A stretch of DNA of 64,000 nucleotides from Portulaca oleracea (Eukaryota; Streptophyta; Magnoliopsida; Caryophyllales; Portulacaceae). Both the position numbers and the translations under genes were made by a program. The DNA is taken from positions 36,910,749 through 36,974,748 of the forward strand of contig CM055877.1 of assembly GCA_029582165.1 (NCBI GenBank), given 5' to 3'. Below are positions 21,249 through 33,200 of this stretch, piece after piece; the first letter of the stretch is position 1; each line of letters begins with the position of its first letter. A model generated the notes under the pieces. The model searched no databases and was not told where the DNA came from. It was given only the letters and a program-made list of their open reading frames with translations.

Positions 21249-23030
21249 AAAGGGGTTCTTCAATTCGCTTCCACGGTGAGTTTTGATGGATAATACTGAT
21301 AACCTGGTGATGACCTTGAGTTGTTTGTACAATTTTTTTAAACTCATGAAAGGCTTTTATTTAATCTTTCAAGAAACACACCCATGTAAATCTGGAATAA
21401 TCATTAACTATGATCAACATGTATGAACTGCCTCTTAATCTCTTGAAGGGTATGGGTCCACATAAGTCCATATGCATAAGTTCTAGACATTTTGAAGTGG
21501 TGACCCCTAGGATGGGTTTGAATGAGGCCTTGATATGTTTTCCATTAGTTCATGCTTCACAGACTCCATCACGATTGAAGTTGTGTGGGGGGAAGACCTC
21601 TGACCTGACTCATCTGTTTTAGCTTTTAGAGGGTTCTCATGTTAACATTGCCTAGTCTACTATGCCAGAGCCAGGTGTCATCAGAAGCAGCTTTAAAGCA
21701 TGAAAGGTCCTTTGATGCTGACTTACTAAGGTCTATTACGTATACATTGTTCATGTTGTATCCTTTTAGGCCAACTTCATGATACTCTTCTTTTTCTACC
21801 ACACATATGTCTTTATTGAAACAAACTCTATTACCTCTATCACAAAACTGGGAAATGCTAAATAGATTGTACTATAGACCTTCTACAAGATATACATTGT
21901 CAATACAGTTGTTGGAGTCCTGACCAACCTTCCGGACTCTAAGGATCTTTCCTTGGCTTTGTCTCCAAATGTGACCTTTCCACTCTTATCTTTTCTTGAG
22001 TTCGCAGAATTCGGTCAGATCTCCGGTCATGTGTCTTGAACATCCATTGTCCAAATACCACAGGACGATGTGAGCCCTGACGCATACCTGTACTAGAGGA
22101 CATTATACCTTTCTTGGGACTTGCGACTCTAGGAGTAGGACTTATTCTTTCAGTTCGAGATGACAGACTTTTGTGATAGTCTTAGTTTCTATAAGGTCGT
22201 TTGGGTACCCAAATGGTTTTTAATCTTGGTGATCTATGTTTTGTTGGTTGAGCATTTTGGGTTGGATTTGGCTATTTGGTCTCGTGATTTGTTTGAGGTA
22301 GGTGACTCGTGGTGGTGGATTGAAGGTCTGGAAGAGCTTCATCTATACGCTTATTTAGGAGACTGTTGAGATCCTTTCGACTCTCATGAGCATCTTCCTT
22401 GAGATTGGAATTTTCTGACCGTAGTCTTTGGATAATCTCATTTTGATTGGCTATGATCTTTTTGTGAGTTTCAGCTATTCTTGTGAGGTAGCGAATTTTG
22501 TCTGAAAGGGTTTGGATGTAATAAAATAAATCTATTAACTTAGTTATGAGTTTTCCCTTTGCACAGTGAAGGAGGTTATTGAGAACTACTACTTCATTGT
22601 TTGTGTCATCTTCCTTATCACTTCTTGCCATGAGACAAAGGTTTGTCGTTTCCTCTACATCACTATCACTTTCACTGTCGTTGTTGTCACTATCACTCCA
22701 TGTAGCAACCATGGCTCTACGACTGAGCCTCTTTCCTTTGATGTCTCCTTTTTCTTTGTTTCTTCTTGCTTAAGGACATTCTTTGACCATGTGATCTGTT
22801 TCACCATAACTAAAGCATTTAACAATTTCAAAATCATCCTTTGAAGGGATTTTGCCTTTTGGTGATGATCTTCTTGATGAGTATTCCTTAGGTATCCTCG
22901 AAAGTTGGGATACCTTTTTTATAGTCTCTTGAATCGTCTTGCCAACATTAACATTGTGTCCTCATCCTTTTCATCAGATTCATCTTCGAGGTCCTTGCTG
23001 GTTTTTAGTGCAACTTCCTTTCTTTCATTG
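21249..23030 (-). pseudogene. Older SIRE-like relic: gag C-terminal part, protease region, first half of integrase
   Basis: Minus-strand order: gag remnant from 23030, with TMLMLARRFKRL, a damaged zinc knuckle near 22790 and MVATWSDSDNNDSESDSDVE at 22712; then the gag tail to about 22090; a region reading FGQWMFKTHDRRSD near 22030, a frameshifted form of the usual LDSGCSRHMTGD protease region; then integrase with LWHSRLGNVNM (about 21640), MDLCGPIPFKRLRG and VNDYSRFTWVCFLKD (21470-21370). Frameshifts and stops occur throughout. It ends at 21248, where the younger SIRE LTR begins, so that element inserted here. No LTR of this relic is seen. Confidence 0.78.
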
Positions 23031-23155
23031 TGAACATAACGGGTTATTTGACTAGAGTATACTACTAGGGTTCTGGTCCCAATTAAAGTTGTGCTTGTAC
23101 AAATGGAATAAGTTGTACAAATGGACAATTGTATGCATGATTTACTAAACCAACC

Positions 23156-23470
23156 TGTAATTCGGTACTAGAAAATACCTCAAAATGCGGAAGCGAATCG
23201 GCTTACTGAGATGTTGTTCCACGAATAAGGTTCTTCGCGTTACCCAATATTAAGTCACCGAGAATTCATACCCCAAACCTTTATCTAAATTGACTACAAT
23301 TTACTAAGAGAAAAAGAAAAATAATGAAAAAACGAATTTCTTTCATCAATCAGAAAATGTCTCTCACAAGACATATATATAGGTTTACTCAGTTTAGAAT
23401 AACTGTCATTGGATAAGAGTTTTCATTCTTATCCATTTATGTGGCTGTAATCTATTAACATCCACTAACA
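23156..23470 (-). repeat. 3' LTR of the copia element
   Basis: The LTR is 315 bases; its minus strand starts TGTTAGTGGATG and ends TTACA. It is 22 bases shorter than the 5' LTR, mainly through one missing block near 23243. Confidence 0.92.
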
Positions 23471-24490
23471 GCTCCCACTCAGCCACATAAGCTGAATAGA
23501 GGAAAAATTTTAATCATGTACTGCTCTCCTCGTTTCATACAAGGAATGGGGTGTGCGATCGATAAGAGTAAGTAGTGTTATATCAAATCATCATCTAACC
23601 AACTTAACACTGTCCAAAGAACCAACAATGCCCTAAACCATCCATAACATCACCAAATGGCATACACTGTCCCTTTATGCCAAACGATATATCATTGACT
23701 ATATTTCTAGAATATAATTACCCGGGCTGATATGGTGAATAAGGAATAGTTTTTCTTAACCACTCATGGCATTTCATTTTAGTGAGATCGCTTTCCTAGT
23801 GTATTCCGCTGAACTGTATAATTTCATAGTTCTTGGAGTACACACTAAAGTAGCAACCATCTCACTTAGACTCTATGCCATAGTATTCAGTCAAAGGGAA
23901 TTGCAAAGATGTAGACAACGAAATCTACTAGGATCACACAGTGACAAAGTAGGGAAACAATTGTCACTCCACTAGATCGACTTTTAGCACACACAGTATG
24001 AAATGTGTGTCATGGTATAACTCCCACTAAGGTAAATTCGTCACTTTTCTTTATACCATGCGGATTACAAGTCTAGTTTTACCTCAAAGACTAACTTGTG
24101 TCACCTAAGCAATGTACTCAGCAAAGCTTAGTCATCACTGATCCGGCTTTAGGCTTCAATATAAGGTTGTTTTATATTCGATTTTAGAAAATCTCATCTT
24201 AGACATACTAAGGCGACTATTTAATTTCATTATTTATACTACCGAAGTATAAATATCACCAACGTTACACACTTAGTGCCAAAATTGGTTAAGTCTCAAC
24301 TTAACTACTACTTAAGTGTTAAGGTTGATAATCTGTGTGACTAGATTATCTGAAGCCTAGTGACAAACACACGTGCCTATTTAGCAACCAAAAATAAACA
24401 ACACAATAAACATTTGGGTAAAGAAGAAACATCAATCTTTATTACACTGAAATGTTAATTGTGAATAATATGTCCATACAAGATATCTCA
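23471..24490 (-). other. 3' untranslated part of the copia element
   Basis: This is non-coding sequence between the RNase H stop and the 3' LTR. It has short inverted words such as CTCCCACT near 24020 and 23470, but no gene. Confidence 0.6.
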
Positions 24491-24495
24491 TACAA

Positions 24496-26160
24496 CTAAA
24501 CTCTCTTTAAGCCTAAACTCATCATGTGAGCTTTGAACACATCTCTTGGGGTAGGCTTAGTTAGAGGATCAGCTATCATCTTATTAGTAGATAGGTATCT
24601 TACAACAACTTCCTTTTGTTTTATTGCGTCCCTCACAAAGTGGTAGCGCCTCTTGATATGCTTAGCTTTCCTATGAAACTTAGGATCCTTAGCATATTGA
24701 ATAGCAGCAGTATTGTCGCACCACATCTCCACTGGATCATCAATTCTCGAGGTGAGATTGAGATCTTGGAGAAAGCTCCTAAGCCAAACCGCCTCTTGAG
24801 CAGCGAGGCAACAAGCAACATACTCGGCTTCCATGGTCGATAATGATATGCAGTCTTGCTTCTTACTACACCAAGATATTGCTCCCCCACCAAGAGTGAA
24901 AACATAACCTGAGGTTGATCTGGACTCATCAAGATCACCACCCCAGTCTGCATCTGTGTATCCCCTCAGCTTTAGGTCTCCACCTTGGTAACATAATACT
25001 AAGTCTGTGGTTCCCCGAAGATAGCGCAATATTCTTTTGACGACTTTCCAATGATCAGGTCCCAGATTGTTTTGGTAACGACTTACCAATCCAACTGCGA
25101 AGCAAATGTCAGGCCGTGTACAAAACATAGCATACATTAGGCTTCCTATGGCACTAGCATAAGGGACCTTACTCATTCTCTGCTTTTCAGGATCTGTCTT
25201 AGGGCATTAGTCAAGACTTAAGGTCAAACCCTATTCAACTGGAGTGTCAACGGGTTTGGATTGATTCATTTGAAACCGTTCTAGAACCTTCTCAATATAT
25301 GACCTTTGGCATAAACCAAGAAGTTTCTTAGAGCGATCCCTAATGATCTCAACACCCAGGACATACCTGGCCTCACCCATGTCCTTCATCTCAACGAGGG
25401 AGGACAGTCTTCTTAACATCATTGATCATCTCCAAGTTGTTTCCAGCCAGTATGTCATCAACATACAACGTAAGGAACATAATCCCTAGTGAGGTTCTCT
25501 TGACATACACACAGTGATCTTCAGAAACCATAGATAAGCCAAAAGAAGTAATGGCTTCATGGAATCTAAATTACCACGATCTGGAAGACTGTTTGAGACC
25601 ATATATGGATCTTTTGAGGCGACAAAGCTTGTCCTCATTACCTTTTGACACAAAGCCAACAGGTTGTTCCATATAAATCTCCTCCTCAAGATTACCATTG
25701 AGGAAACCAGTCTTTACGTCCATTTGGTACAACTCTAAGTCCAAACGGGTAACCAGGGCTAGAAGCAGGTGAATAGAAGTCATTCTCACCACAGGAGAAA
25801 ATGTTTCTTCATAGTCTACACCCTCAACTTGTGTAAACCCTTTCGCCACTAAACGAGCTTTGAACTTATCGATTGACCCATCTGCTCAACGTTTAACTTT
25901 GAAAACCCACTTGTTTCCAATAGCCTTGCGTCGAGGAGGAAGATCAACTAGTTCCCAAACTTCATTCTTTGCCATTGAGTCCAACTCATCTCTCATGGCA
26001 TCCATCCATTCCTTATGGTTTGGTGAATCTACAGCCTCTGCATAAGAGGTTGGTTCTTCTATTTCCAAAGGCATACAAAAGAACATCTCCCCTTCGATTT
26101 GAAAAAATCGTTGGGGAACTCTTCCTCGCTCACTCCTTCGGAAAATTTTAGGACTTGGTT
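24496..26160 (-). pseudogene. Copia reverse transcriptase and RNase H, interrupted
   Basis: Minus-strand pieces in order: a linker and RT start (to 25886, ending KWVFKVKR), RT core (25849-25571, with [15 protein letters not shown] and [12 protein letters not shown]), the catalytic YVDD region in another frame (about 25490-25440), the RT end (25422-25231), and a long RNase H block (25176-24496, 226 residues) with TDADWGGDLDESRSTSGY, STMEAEYVA and ADPLTKPTPRD. In-frame stops near 25880 and 25205 and frame changes near 25570 break it. KHIKRRYHF replaces the usual KHIDIRYHF. Confidence 0.9.
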
Positions 26161-26170
26161 CTCTAGTTAG

Positions 26171-26182
26171 GCTCTGATACCA
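26171..26182 (-). promoter_or_regulatory. Primer binding site of the copia element
   Basis: The minus strand reads TGGTATCAGAGC, one base from the LTR end: the initiator tRNA-Met type. Confidence 0.9.
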
Positions 26183-26183
26183 C

Positions 26184-26520
26184 TCTAATTCGGTACTAGA
26201 AAATACCTCAAAATGTGGAAGCGAATCAGCCGAGATGTTGTTCCACGAATAAGGTTCTTCGCGTTTTGGTTCCACGCATAAACCGGTGGCTACCCAATAT
26301 TGAGTCACCGATAATTCACACCGCAAACCTTTATCTAAATTGACTACAATTTACTGAGAGAAAAAGAAATATAATGAAAAAACGAATTTCTTTCGTCAAT
26401 CAGAAAATGTCTCTCAAAAGACATATATATAGGTTTACTCAGTTTAGAATAACTGTCATTGGATAAGAGTTTTCATTCTTATCCATTTATGTGGCTGTAA
26501 TCTATTAACATCCACTAACA
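26184..26520 (-). repeat. 5' LTR of the copia element
   Basis: The LTR is 337 bases. The terminal dinucleotide at 26184 is TC on the plus strand where the 3' LTR has TG, a mutation of the expected end. Confidence 0.9.
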
Positions 26521-26525
26521 CAACC

Positions 26526-26897
26526 GATTTAGGTCCTGCTGCCAGATAATATTGCGGCATAGCCATAATGTAAGATATTAGAATTGATCCCCTTATTGGG
26601 CATATACATATATAGTCAATAATGCAATATGTAAAGCATTATGTAGTATTAAAACTTTTCATCACTATTATGAGTACATTAGTTGATATGCTTGCTTTTC
26701 GTTTCAAATTGGGTTTATTATACATAGATATTGATAGTTCTCTAAATATAATGGCTAGATACTATAAGTAATAGTTTCAACATTCAAAACTATCATTACA
26801 CCCCACATTGTGGTATTAAAAGTTTTGAGAGGAGGGGCGGGGGAGGGGGGTAAGAAAGGCAGTTCCAAGGTTAAGTTTCCTTGATTGTCCAAGCCCT
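26526..26897. other. 3' flank of the NAC gene
   Basis: AT-rich sequence without a frame. It presumably holds the 3' UTR and poly(A) region of the minus-strand NAC gene. A G-rich tract lies at 26828-26850. Confidence 0.4.
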
Positions 26898-27260
26898 TCA
26901 AAAACTCCATTTAAGTGATTCGAAATCCCAAATTGGACCTTGATCCATATCCAAATCCATTATGTTACCTTGATTGGGTGCATCTGTAGGCAGATCAAGA
27001 TTAGAGTCATTAGCATGGTCCCCTGATGATGGTGAGGAACTCTCAGCGAATGATTTCTGATCAATTTGCTCCTTCAGTTTGAGTTGATTTTCACAATGAT
27101 CAGATGACGTTTGTTACTGCTGCTGATGATAATCAACAAATTGATGACTAGATGATGGTATTTGTGGTGATATGGCCGTATGTGGCGCAGTTGGTCTCCT
27201 GTCAAATGCTCTTGAGCACTTTGATTTTTTGTATACTCGGCACACAGAATACTCCCCCTT
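26898..27260 (-). CDS. NAC gene exon 3 with internal TAA
   Basis: The acceptor GGCAG precedes [17 protein letters not shown] follows a run of three CAG codons (27114-27116). Open frame then resumes with acidic and serine-rich sequence to a natural TGA at 26898-26900. The tail ends in a tryptophan motif typical of this NAC group. Confidence 0.85.
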
Positions 27261-30200
27261 CTGCCATAAAACAAATGGGACTTGAGTCAATCATCACCAG
27301 AATGGATAACTAGTAACTACAACACCGAAGCTTTGAAGGTGTAATTTATGAATACCTATTTGTTTCGGATTGTTGTATTAGACCAACTGTAATAGTGAGG
27401 TAAAATTGACTCAGTGCTAATATATATGTCATAGGATGAAGGGAAGAGTAATGCGTGAGATATTTAGTGACTAGTTCACTGGGTGAGAAAAAAGGTGGGT
27501 TGCTCATTATTATTATTTTTTTTTGGATTTTTGGACGTTAATATAATGAACTTTTGAGGCATTGGACAATAATGCACTGACCTTTGACCTCGGACAATAA
27601 TGCACTGAACTTTGATGGGTGTTGGACCATAATGCGTCCGAGACAATTTCGATGACGGGGAACTTGGTGACAATCTTACGTGGTAGACCGAGAAGACAAA
27701 TAAGCTAAGTAATATTTAAGATTGTGACAAGCTACATAGGATTGTCACCAAGTTAGCCACTGTCAAAATCATACTGAGTGCGTTATTGTTCGATACCCCC
27801 CAAAGTACAGTTTATTATTGTCCAAAGTCAAAGTTCAGTGCATTATTGCGCAATACCTCAAAAGTTCAGTATATTAGCGTCCAAAAACCCTTTTTTTTCT
27901 CCTTTTCGACTTTACTCATGATATGGTCTTTTTTATCTCTCCTCCTTCAATTTCATTTTTCCCTCACCATTGTAGAGTGGTGTGACAAACTTTATTTAGG
28001 CCACAAAATAAAATGAAATATGTGCAATTAACGTAAAACTTGTCTTACTGCTACATATAGCCTTATCTATATTCTTTTTTTTTTCCCTTGCTCATAATAG
28101 TACTCCTATGAGTAGGCATGACCTACCTAATTGAGAGTATACTAACCGCAAATCCTATGAGTTCCTATGGCTGGGGAATTATAAATAAGGCAACAGTTCA
28201 TAAGAGTAAAAGAGAGTAAGAATAAATGAGTGTCACTAAAGGTAGGTAAGTGTTTGAAATCAAGAGGGCCCATAAGAGTAAGTTTGTAATTTACACATTA
28301 AGTATATTATTAAATTATCAAACTCTCCCTTACACCTCAAATATAGTATTAGAAAAGTGAGGGTTAAGAAGCATATGAAGGGGTAGACTCCACCGTACTG
28401 TACCTTACTTTCTTTCCAAGTGAGGGTGAGGAAAAGTGAACGCTCCTTAACCCCTTCATACCCTCTTCCTAAACAAACCCTTGATGCTTGCAACCTGATG
28501 GTATTTTTTATTTTTCTATTTATATGTATCTAATCTTCTCTCCTGATAATGTACGTGTTCTTTCCTTCTAGACAGCCCTTCGGCTTTGAATACGCATGTT
28601 TGAAGACAGTGGTGCAGACCGAGCATGGGTAGAGACGGAGTACTTCAATTTATTTCAATAGTTGAGCTGAGATTGCTTAAAAATTTCCAATGTTTCTCAA
28701 CATGCATCATAAATGAAGCTCAAATTACACACAAACTTGTCTCTTTAATTAGCAATGGAATTGATGAAATTTATTGACTACTTTTGTTTTTAGATTACTG
28801 GACGCCAATAATATCAACTTTAGAGGTATTGGATATTAATAATACAAACAATTTTCTTGGACACTAGCAGTACGAACTATTGAACTATTTTCCTTTAACA
28901 GTACACCGTCGAATTGTTATGGTTTTAACTCATCAGAAAGATGACGTGGCTCCATGATGTTTGACGTGGAAGGGGGAGGTTTGATAGAAAATGTTGACGT
29001 GGACACTAACATGTCTTCCATATCACATATAATGGAGTCACATCATCTTTTCGATGAGTTAAAACCATAACAATTCGACGGTGTACTGTTAAAGGAAAAT
29101 AGGTTAATAGTTCGTACTGCTAGTGTCCAAGAAAATAGTTTGTATTATGAATATCCAATACTTCCAAAGTTGATATTACTGATGTCTAAAAACCCTTTTT
29201 TTATTTTTATTTATATACTCCCTTCCTCGATCAATCTTAACTACTATACCAAGACCTCATTTTCATTAATTTATTTTTCTAAAAAACTTAAATATGCTCT
29301 TATAAAAATTTTATCTTATGTTATAATTTTTATGAAAATGTATAACATCAAAATGAAGCTGAAAAAGTCAAATATAACCGGAAATTATGAATGAAACATA
29401 CACGTGATACAAACGGAACTAGTTTTCACATGATTTGACCTTTTGTTGAAAACAAATTTTGCTTTTTCTAATAGTCAGATTCAAATCTATATGTCCATGC
29501 ATGCATATTCTCTTCTGGTAATTTGGCTAAACTAAGTCAAATTCAAATAGTACTCTATTCTGTTGTGGCCAAATCTAAGCATCAAATTTCCCTAATGAAC
29601 AATGACTTATCTCCATATTAGGTTTTTGATGGTAAAAGAGCATGGCTACTTGAAGGGTTGTAAATAGTAGAAAAGACATTCTCTGAGAATGTAAAGCGAT
29701 TTACCCATTATGTAATCATAATATTGAACATTTAAATCATATATTGTTGCCTTGTTGAAGTTGCTGGATTGTTGATGAATGACTTGGGGAACCAGGTTTT
29801 AGAGGCAATCATCATTCATAGAGTTCTGCTAGCTAGCCTTGGTTGGACAACCACATAAGAAACGCAATAACAAGGAAGTTTTGCATAAAATACTTGTTTC
29901 ATTCCTACTACTAAAAGAACGTTCAGATTTTCTTTCTTTTTTTAAAAAAAAACTCAATGAGACAGTGCTCTTTTGTATGGCGGTATCATAACTCATCATA
30001 CTACTCAATATTCTTCCACACTTCACCACACACCATACCACATTTTATGACAATCATGACCAATATATTTCCTCACTTTTCTCCTCTATTTTCCACCTTC
30101 TCTTTCCTCACCTACTACATCGATCACACTTTCAACAAATTTTGTCATACCATTCCACACTTTACCGCACTTTCTACAATTTCACTATCCCGCACCGTTT

Positions 30201-33200
30201 TGGTACCATATATACCAACAGCACAAAAGAAGTGGGCATCAATGTTTGCGAGGCAGCCAAGTAAAGAAGCATCAAGAGTACCATCATAGATCACGTTGAG
30301 AGAAATGGGTTGTCCAAAACACCACCTAACCAAATTAATTGCCTATGAAATTATTACCCCAGAATCCAATCCAAGCTATATGCGCGGATGTTTAATGTTA
30401 AAGCAGATAGAGGAGTACTGGATCAATTTTTACTGCAGTGAATAAGCTTGGTAAGTATCACATATGAACTCTCTTTAATTGGTTTAGTCGACAAAAAAAT
30501 GGGTTTTTTGCATTTTGGACCCCGAATTTTAGGGGTATTTACATTCTGAACCCTTGGTTTTCAATATTAACATTTTGGACCCTAAAGTTTGTAGGTTGAT
30601 TAAAAAAGGACCTTAAAGTTTGTGGACTGAAGAAAAAGACCCCTGTCTCATTTTTTATTTTCCTCCCATGTTTGAATTTATCTCCCGATTGACGTCAAAC
30701 TTTAGGACTATGGTTAAAACTAATATTGAAGCTATTATACACCTCTCTTATTCGTATCGAGGCTACTTAGACCCCTGATTACATGGTTTTAAGTAACTCC
30801 AACATGAATAAAAGAGGTTTATTATAACTTTAATATCAGTTTTAACCTTAGTCTTGAAGTTTTGATGTCAATCGGGAGAGAAATTCAAACATGGAAAGAA
30901 AAAGAAAAACGGGAAATGAGCTTTTTTTTCACCTCACAAACTTTAGGGTCCTTTTTTTTCAGCCTACAAACTTTAGGGTCCAAAATGTTACTGTTGAAAA
31001 CCAAGGGTTCAGAATGTAAATACCCCTAAAATTCGGGGTCCAAAATGCAAAAAACCCACAAAAAATAGAATGCAGTGAAAGATAAAGTTGGTTGGGAGTA
31101 CTACTCACGGTGACAGCAATGGCGGGTGAAAATGAAGGAGGCTGTTGAGAAAGGTCAATGGCCATGTATTCATTCATCTTCCACTCAGTCTTAGAGCCCT
31201 CAGAGTCAGCATGATCAGCAGATTGGCGGTTACGAGAGCGGCCACGGTAGAAGACCATGGTCCTCTTAACCCCAATTATCCGGTTGTGAGTTTCATCGGA
31301 TGAATAAACCCAGCTGGGTGAGCCCGTTGCTTTCCAGTAGCCATCAGTAGTCAACCTGTTTGGCCTCCCTCCTCTTCCTTCTCTCTCCTGCCTTGGTATG
31401 AAGAAGAACCACTCTTCCAGCTGTGGGTCTCTTCTGCATATCTCTCCTGCTAACTCTGTATTCATCTCCATGAACCAGCTTATGCTCTCAATATTAATTG
31501 TAAACTCATTATTAGTTACGTACATGCCAGAACGGTTTTTTTCTTTTTGGACCCCGAACTTTGGAGATAATTTATTTTTTGGTCCCCCATATTTCAAAAT
31601 TTATATTTGGACCCCATACTCTATGGACCCAAAAAATATGGCTCAAAGTTATGTTTGACTCCGGCAATGACCTAATTGTTGCCTAAACTTCCCGATATGG
31701 TCTTTTATCATTTTTTCTTTCTTTTGACTGTTGTTTTGAAATTCACCAGACTTTGACAGTTAAGTGTGTGTAAAATTCATCGATAAAAAACAGAAGGGTA
31801 ATAGTTAAATTTTGGTAACTTTTGGTAAATTTTGGTAATTTTTTGGCAAATTTATGCTCATATGGAGGTTGGAAATCGTGCAAGAAGAGCAAGAAGAATT
31901 TGCGGCAGGAAAATTTTCGAAAGAAAAAAAAATTCGATAATAGATTTGAAATATGGGGGTCTATATTGTTGACAGAGACAAAGTATAAGGTCAATATTGT
32001 TGCCGAATACAAAGTATAGAGTCCAAAATATAAACTTTGAAATATAGGGTCTACAAAATAAATACCCAAAATTTGGGTTCCAAAAAGCAAAAAGTCCCAT
32101 GCATGAATGTAATCCTCCTTCAACCCATAAACAAATCCTTAGTATTCCTTGACAAATAGCTATCCCTAAAGTTAAAGATACCAAAATATTGGTGATCGAA
32201 TCACTTCCCATGCAACTTAACCATTAAACCACCTACAAATTTAGATATGTCATTTAGAAGGGGATTTATGCATTTTTCTTCCGCACCAGTGATTTTCTAC
32301 ATTAATTTTTTTGTCCCTCAAAAATTCGGTAATTAATTAGGAAGTAGAATAAATTTTAGTTTCTTCATCAATTAGAACTGGCATAGGTGAGCAAAAGACA
32401 AACAAGTAACATTTTTTTATATCCATAATCAGTGGAAATATTGCCACATCAGCACCTCACTAGAAAACAAAGAAAAATAATACATTTCAAAAACCTTAGG
32501 GATGCAAAAAATAAGTTTGAGAAATAGATGGACAAAAAAAAAAACTAATGACAAAAATTATGAAATGGTAAATGCAAAATTCTAATTTTAAAAAGTGGAT
32601 AAGATGACTCCATTATTATACTTTGTAAATGAGCCAGACGTACATATGAGACCCATGTAATCGGTTCGTTATCTTCATGGTCATTCTTATTTATTTTGTT
32701 ATTATTTTTTAGACTGGACTCCCTATCTCATGAAAAATCCAATGAGTCTACCAGCTCAAAGAGAAGGGGGAAACCAATACTTGAGCTAAGAGTTCATTGG
32801 TTCATGGTCATTCTTATTGTTGATGCCTTTAGTGTCTCTATTATTGGAAGGGCAATCCAAATATACTTTGTATATTTGATCCCATTTATGAGTGTGAAAA
32901 GGCATTGTCCTCAAACTTTATTGTGAAAAAAATATTTAAATTTGTGTTAGTTAACTTAAAATAGTTGATGTTTTCTCAGTCGTAAGTAGAATCTTTGCAT
33001 GTTAACATAGTCGATATACGCTCAGTTGTAAATACTTCATTTATTGATTCGTATGTATTTAGACAACGGAAAAGGTTAAAAGGAGACATGAACCAAATTA
33101 ACTAATATCAGTCTATCACATTAAACCCTAATCTTCTACAAGATATGATCCTGATCGAGGTAAATAGAGAAATATACACGTACCTCAAGCATAGATCATG

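Larger units (their letters stand above)
23156..26520 (-). mobile_element. Complete, internally deleted Ty1/copia retrotransposon, 3365 bp
   Basis: The LTRs are 26184-26520 (5') and 23156-23470 (3'). The PBS is next to the 5' LTR, and a purine-rich tract (GAGTGGGAGC on the minus strand) lies next to the 3' LTR. Both outer ends are flanked by CAACC (23151-23155 and 26521-26525), a perfect 5-base target-site duplication. The interior starts in the integrase-RT linker almost directly after the PBS, so gag, protease and integrase are missing. RT and RNase H are present but broken. It inserted as one unit between the SIRE relic and the 3' side of the NAC gene. Confidence 0.93.

Noticed and set aside
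31398..31658. Plus-strand 86-residue frame
   Set aside because: It overlaps NAC exon 2 on the opposite strand and the end of a MITE.
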